A stretch of DNA of 7,529 nucleotides from a bacterium (GTDB lineage Bacteria; Chloroflexota; Chloroflexia; Thermomicrobiales; UBA6265), in the NCBI GenBank assembly GCA_029977305.1, contig JAPOLF010000098.1, positions 1 to 7,529 of the forward strand, in the 5' to 3' direction. Below, piece by piece: positions 4,750 through 7,529 of the stretch. Position 1 is the first letter of the stretch. Each line of letters opens with the position of its first letter. The notes below the pieces were generated by a model. The model searched no databases and was not told the DNA's origin. It saw only the letters and a program-made list of their open reading frames with translations. A program made the translations under genes and the position numbers.

Positions 4750-6172
4750 GGGGGCGACACGGATCGATCCACGATTGGCGCTCGCGCTCGCCGCCGCCAA
4801 GGGAAGTGGGGTCGCGATTCGCGCGCTGGGCAAGGGCGGTGGGACGGCTGCGCCGGGACTCATTGCGGATCGGATCGATCCCCAATTGCTCGCGAAGATC
4901 ACGGCACGGTTGCCACTCGGGTCGGTGGTGGTCGCGGGGACGAACGGGAAGACCACCACGTCGCGGATGATCGCCGATGTGCTCGAGGCGCAGGGATGGC
5001 GCGTCGCCCACAACCGCTCTGGCTCGAATTTGGTGCGCGGGGTGGCGAGTGCGTTGGCCGAGCAATCGTCGGTGCTGGGAACGCCGCGGGCGGAGATCGG
5101 CGTCATCGAAAGCGACGAGGCGGCGCTGCCGGAGATCGTCCGACAGGTGCGGCCACGGGTGCTGGTGCTCAACAACTTGTTCCGCGATCAGTTGGATCGG
5201 TACGGGGAATTGGCGAGCATCGCGACCAAGTGGCGGGCGGCGTTGGCGATGATGGACGCCGACACGACGCTGGTGGTGAACGGAGACGATCCGACGCTGG
5301 CAGAACTCGCCACGCACGCACCAGGGCGGGTGGCGATGTTCGGGATGACGGATCGGAATCCGCGGCATTTGCTCACTGCCCTCCCCCACGCCGTGGACGC
5401 CACCACCTGTCGGGCATGCGGCGCACCGTTGGCCTATGACGCGCTCTACAGTGCCCATCTCGGGGCGTGGCGATGCCCGGCATGCGGCAAAGCGCGCCCG
5501 GTGCTGGATTACGAGGGGCGCGAGTTGACGCTGCATGGCGTCGAGGCGGCCGAGGTGCTGGTGCATCGCACCGCACCTGCTGATGACTTGCGCATCTCGC
5601 TCCAGATTCCGGGGATGTACAACGCCTACAACGCCTTGGCGGCGACGGCAGCAACCTCGGAATTGGGAATCGACGGTGCGGTGATCACCGGGGCGTTGGC
5701 GTCGTTCCGCTCGGCGTTCGGCCGGATCGAGCGGGTGGAGATCGAGGGCAGGACACTCGTGCTTGCCTTGGTGAAGAACCCGGTGGGATTCAACGAAACC
5801 CTGCGGATGCTCTCGGGGAATGGTGAGGACCTCTCCACCCCGACGATGATCGCGATCAACGACCGGTTCGCCGACGGGCGCGATGTGTCGTGGCTGTGGG
5901 ATGTTGACTTCGAGTTGCTGGCGAACGGGCAGGCGCCACTGTTCACGACCGGGGTGCGGGGGGCGGACATGGCCAACCGGTTGAAGTACGCCGGGATCGC
6001 GGTGGAGCGGATCCATCCGCTGCCGGAAGCGCCCGATGCGGCGATCACGGCGTTTGTGGCAGCGCTTCCCACCGGGGCTACCGGGTATGTGCTGCCGACC
6101 TACACCGCGATGCTTGACCTGCGCGAGGCCTTGACCTCGCGCGGGGCGGTGGAATCGTTCTGGAGACAATAA
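4739..6172 (+). CDS. murT: Lipid II isoglutaminyl synthase subunit MurT
   Basis: MurT is the Mur-ligase-like half of the MurT/GatD complex. It activates the alpha-carboxyl of D-glutamate in the lipid II stem peptide with ATP so that ammonia from GatD converts it to D-isoglutamine. The 477 residues show the P-loop 'AGTNGKTTTSR' (K71) and the Mur-ligase 'ESDEAALPEI' and 'LFRDQLDRYGE' blocks. A four-cysteine zinc-ribbon insert (C224, C227, C246, C249) is typical of MurT and absent from MurC-F. The C-terminal DUF1727 domain has an 'ND..ADGRDVSWLWD' block around D382, which includes the aspartate that completes GatD's catalytic triad in characterised complexes. The ATG at 4739 lies inside mreC with no clear SD of its own, so translation is probably coupled to mreC termination at 4749. 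There is no sign of damage or transfer. Confidence 0.96.
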   Translation: MGPKGATRIDPRLALALAAAKGSGVAIRALGKGGGTAAPGLIADRIDPQLLAKITARLPLGSVVVAGTNGKTTTSRMIADVLEAQGWRVAHNRSGSNLVRGVASALAEQSSVLGTPRAEIGVIESDEAALPEIVRQVRPRVLVLNNLFRDQLDRYGELASIATKWRAALAMMDADTTLVVNGDDPTLAELATHAPGRVAMFGMTDRNPRHLLTALPHAVDATTCRACGAPLAYDALYSAHLGAWRCPACGKARPVLDYEGRELTLHGVEAAEVLVHRTAPADDLRISLQIPGMYNAYNALAATAATSELGIDGAVITGALASFRSAFGRIERVEIEGRTLVLALVKNPVGFNETLRMLSGNGEDLSTPTMIAINDRFADGRDVSWLWDVDFELLANGQAPLFTTGVRGADMANRLKYAGIAVERIHPLPEAPDAAITAFVAALPTGATGYVLPTYTAMLDLREALTSRGAVESFWRQ

Positions 6173-6192
6173 CGGAGAGGAACGGCGACGCC

Positions 6193-6915
6193 ATGCACCT
6201 GACGATCTGTTGGCTCTACCCCACGTCGATGAACATCTACGGCGACCGTGGCAACGTGTTGGCATTGGAACGGCGGGCGCAGTGGCGTGGCATCGATGTG
6301 ACGACGATCGGTGCCGGGATCGGCGAGCCGTTGCCGGAGGATGTGGATCTGTTCTTCATCGGCGGTGGGCAGGATGGCGAGCAGGTGGCAGTCGCGCATG
6401 ACCTGCAAGGTGCCAAATCGGAGGCGATTCGCCGCGCCGTTGACGACGGGGCGGTGCTGCTGGCGATCTGCGGCGGCTACCAGTTGCTCGGGCACGAGTA
6501 CCGGCCACACGATGCGGCGCCGCTGCCGGGGATCGGGCTGGTCGATCTGGTGACGGTGGCCGGCCCGGAGCGGTTCATCGGAAACGTGGTGGTCGAGTCA
6601 GAGTTCGGGACGTTGGTCGGATTCGAGAATCACAGCGGGCTGACGACGCTCGGGCCGGGGGTGAAGCCGCTCGGCACGGTAAGCGTCGGCCGGGGGAACA
6701 ATGGAATCGACGGGTTCGAGGGCGTGCGTCACCGCAACGTGGTGGGATGCTATCTGCACGGATCGCTGCTGCCGAAGAATCCGGTGCTCGCGGATTGGCT
6801 GATCACGAAAGCGCTGGAACGGCGCTATGGCGCCGTCACGCTCGCGCCGCTCGACGACGCCTTTGAGCACGAGGCTCATGCATCTGCAACTGCTCGGGCG
6901 GTGGCGACTCGCTGA
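6193..6915 (+). CDS. gatD: Lipid II isoglutaminyl synthase glutaminase subunit GatD
   Basis: GatD is a class I glutamine amidotransferase, CobB/CobQ-like, that releases ammonia from glutamine and channels it to MurT. The 240-residue protein opens with the family signature 'LYPTSMNIYGDRGN', carries 'DLFFIGGGQD' before the nucleophile, and has the catalytic cysteine C93 in 'LAICGGYQLLG' and the histidine H189 in 'CYLHGSLLPKNP'. These positions match the Cys/His pair of the Staphylococcus enzyme almost exactly. The missing triad aspartate is supplied by MurT, the gene just upstream. murT ends 20 bases before. The only SD-like run, GGAGAGG (6174-6180), is 12 bases from the ATG, longer than ideal, so translation may be modest or partly coupled. 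No better start exists. It converges on the DUF302 gene with 5 bases between stops. Confidence 0.96.
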   Translation: MHLTICWLYPTSMNIYGDRGNVLALERRAQWRGIDVTTIGAGIGEPLPEDVDLFFIGGGQDGEQVAVAHDLQGAKSEAIRRAVDDGAVLLAICGGYQLLGHEYRPHDAAPLPGIGLVDLVTVAGPERFIGNVVVESEFGTLVGFENHSGLTTLGPGVKPLGTVSVGRGNNGIDGFEGVRHRNVVGCYLHGSLLPKNPVLADWLITKALERRYGAVTLAPLDDAFEHEAHASATARAVATR

Positions 6916-6920
6916 CGCGA

Positions 6921-7340
6921 TCAGGCGCCGCTGGCGAGGGCGTCGATGACCCGTCGCAGGCGCTCGGTAGCTTCCTCGGCGACCGCGACGAGCGCGGAGT
7001 TGTCCGGAGCGACGCCCATCATCACCATGGGATCGACCACCGAGACTGCGGTCTCATCACCGTGCTGATGGACGATGACGTTGCACGGGAGGAGCAATCC
7101 AAGATCGTGTTCCGCGTTGAGGGCGCGCCACGCGAGGGAGGGGTTGCAGGCGCCGAGGATGACATAGGGCTCGAACGACTCGTTGAGCTTCTCCTTCATG
7201 GTTGCCTGCACATCGATCGTGGTGAGCACGCCGAAACCTTCCGCCTTGAGGGCGTCCTTGGTGCGCTCGATCGCTTCGGTGTAGGGGAGCTTGATCGTGG
7301 TGCCGAAGCCATAGGTGCCGACGGTGGGATCCACTGACAT
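6921..7340 (-). CDS. DUF302 domain protein
   Basis: This leftward 139-residue protein starts at ATG 7340, 5 bases after GAGGAGG (7346-7352). The frame extends further upstream, but that extra part reads as serine/arginine-rich shadow and overlaps the neighbouring exporter. The sequence is a single DUF302 domain: 'YGFGTTIKLPYTEAIERTKD' at the front, a 'LKAEGFGVLTTIDV' strand-helix, and the hallmark 'GACNPSLAWRAL' and 'GLLLPCNVIVH' blocks with cysteines C65 and C86, then a C-terminal helix. DUF302 has a known fold but no settled reaction. Members often lie near sulfur-metabolism and exporter genes, as here. There is no signal peptide or membrane segment, so it should be cytoplasmic. It is probably co-transcribed with the exporter whose stop lies 55 bases upstream. 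Confidence 0.93.
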   Translation of the reverse strand: MSVDPTVGTYGFGTTIKLPYTEAIERTKDALKAEGFGVLTTIDVQATMKEKLNESFEPYVILGACNPSLAWRALNAEHDLGLLLPCNVIVHQHGDETAVSVVDPMVMMGVAPDNSALVAVAEEATERLRRVIDALASGA

Positions 7341-7395
7341 GAAGTCCTCCTCAGGTGATGTCGATCGTTGCGCGGCGCACGGCGCGACGCGCTGG

Positions 7396-7529
7396 TTACC
7401 CTCCGAACAACGTGTTCGCGCTATCCACGATGACGGCGAGCCCGACCAAGAGGACAAGCGCGGCGAACGCTTTGGCGAGTCGGCCGTTGTCGAGGCGAGA
7501 CGCAATTCTCGCGCCGAGCTGTGAGCCGA
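7396..7529 (-). CDS. C-terminal end of a TauE/SafE (TSUP) family membrane exporter, partial
   Basis: Read leftward from the window edge, an open frame gives 43 residues ending at TAA 7396-7398. It begins 'GSQLGARIASRLDNGRLAKA', continues as one hydrophobic helix 'FAALVLLVGLAVIV', and ends with a short polar tail. A 'G..LGAR.A.RL....L...FA..LL..G' segment closing in a final membrane helix is how TauE/SafE-type sulfite/organosulfonate exporters end. The rest, normally about seven further helices, lies beyond the window. With only the last helix visible the family call is moderate and no substrate can be named. Pairing with DUF302 just downstream fits a sulfur-linked setting, by inference. Confidence 0.65.
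   Translation of the reverse strand, partial: GSQLGARIASRLDNGRLAKAFAALVLLVGLAVIVDSANTLFGG

Noticed and set aside
4733..6265. A 510-codon open frame on the minus strand opposite murT
   Set aside because: It is the arginine/histidine/proline-rich mirror of the high-GC murT gene; murT has complete family motifs and the antisense frame has none.
6900..6940. Bidirectional terminator between gatD and the DUF302 gene
   Set aside because: Only a weak CTCGC/GCGAG repeat with a long loop is present, with no T-run on either strand.
7341..7505. N-terminal extension of the DUF302 protein to 194 residues
   Set aside because: The added residues are low-complexity Ser/Arg, overlap the exporter frame, and the ATG at 7340 has a near-perfect SD.

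Overview
The window is GC-rich, densely packed bacterial chromosome with no mobile element, CRISPR array, tRNA or rRNA that I can see. Short intergenic gaps, GTG starts, strong GGAGG-type ribosome sites and a MurT/GatD pair point to a high-GC bacterium that amidates its peptidoglycan. A monoderm-like lineage such as Chloroflexota (Thermomicrobia-like), or a high-GC Gram-positive, is my best guess. I cannot fix the phylum from this window alone.

Layout. (1) 1-1737, rightward: the C-terminal part of a GNAT-type acyltransferase (COG3375-like), then a complete enolase-superfamily MenC/N-succinylamino-acid racemase. This pair is known from the succinylation route that converts D-amino acids to L-amino acids. 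(2) 1734-2688, leftward: a small unknown protein (1734-2138) preceded by a small unknown reading frame (2188-2562) that is broken by one in-frame TAG. Both lie downstream of a good sigma-70-type promoter at 2659-2688. A 59-nt three-way-junction fold at 2412-2470 covers the ribosome site of the downstream half of the broken frame. (3) 2682-6915, rightward: a promoter back-to-back with the leftward one, a roughly 100-nt leader with three hairpins, then mreB, mreC, murT and gatD. (4) 6921-7529, leftward: a DUF302 protein, preceded by the C-terminal end of a TauE/SafE-type membrane exporter that runs off the window edge.

How the genes fit together. MreB and MreC organise lateral wall synthesis. 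MurT and GatD amidate the D-glutamate of lipid II, the substrate of that same synthesis. The end of mreC overlaps the start of murT by 11 bases, so scaffold and precursor modification appear to be made from one message. No mreD, rodA or class B PBP is present in this cluster.

The most unusual stretch is 2188-2817. It carries two overlapping divergent promoters, an SD-sequestering hairpin directly before mreB, and on the other strand a short SD-preceded frame, a stop codon, a three-way junction and a second SD-preceded start. That order could be a leader-peptide translational switch or simply a decayed small gene. The sequence alone does not decide between them.
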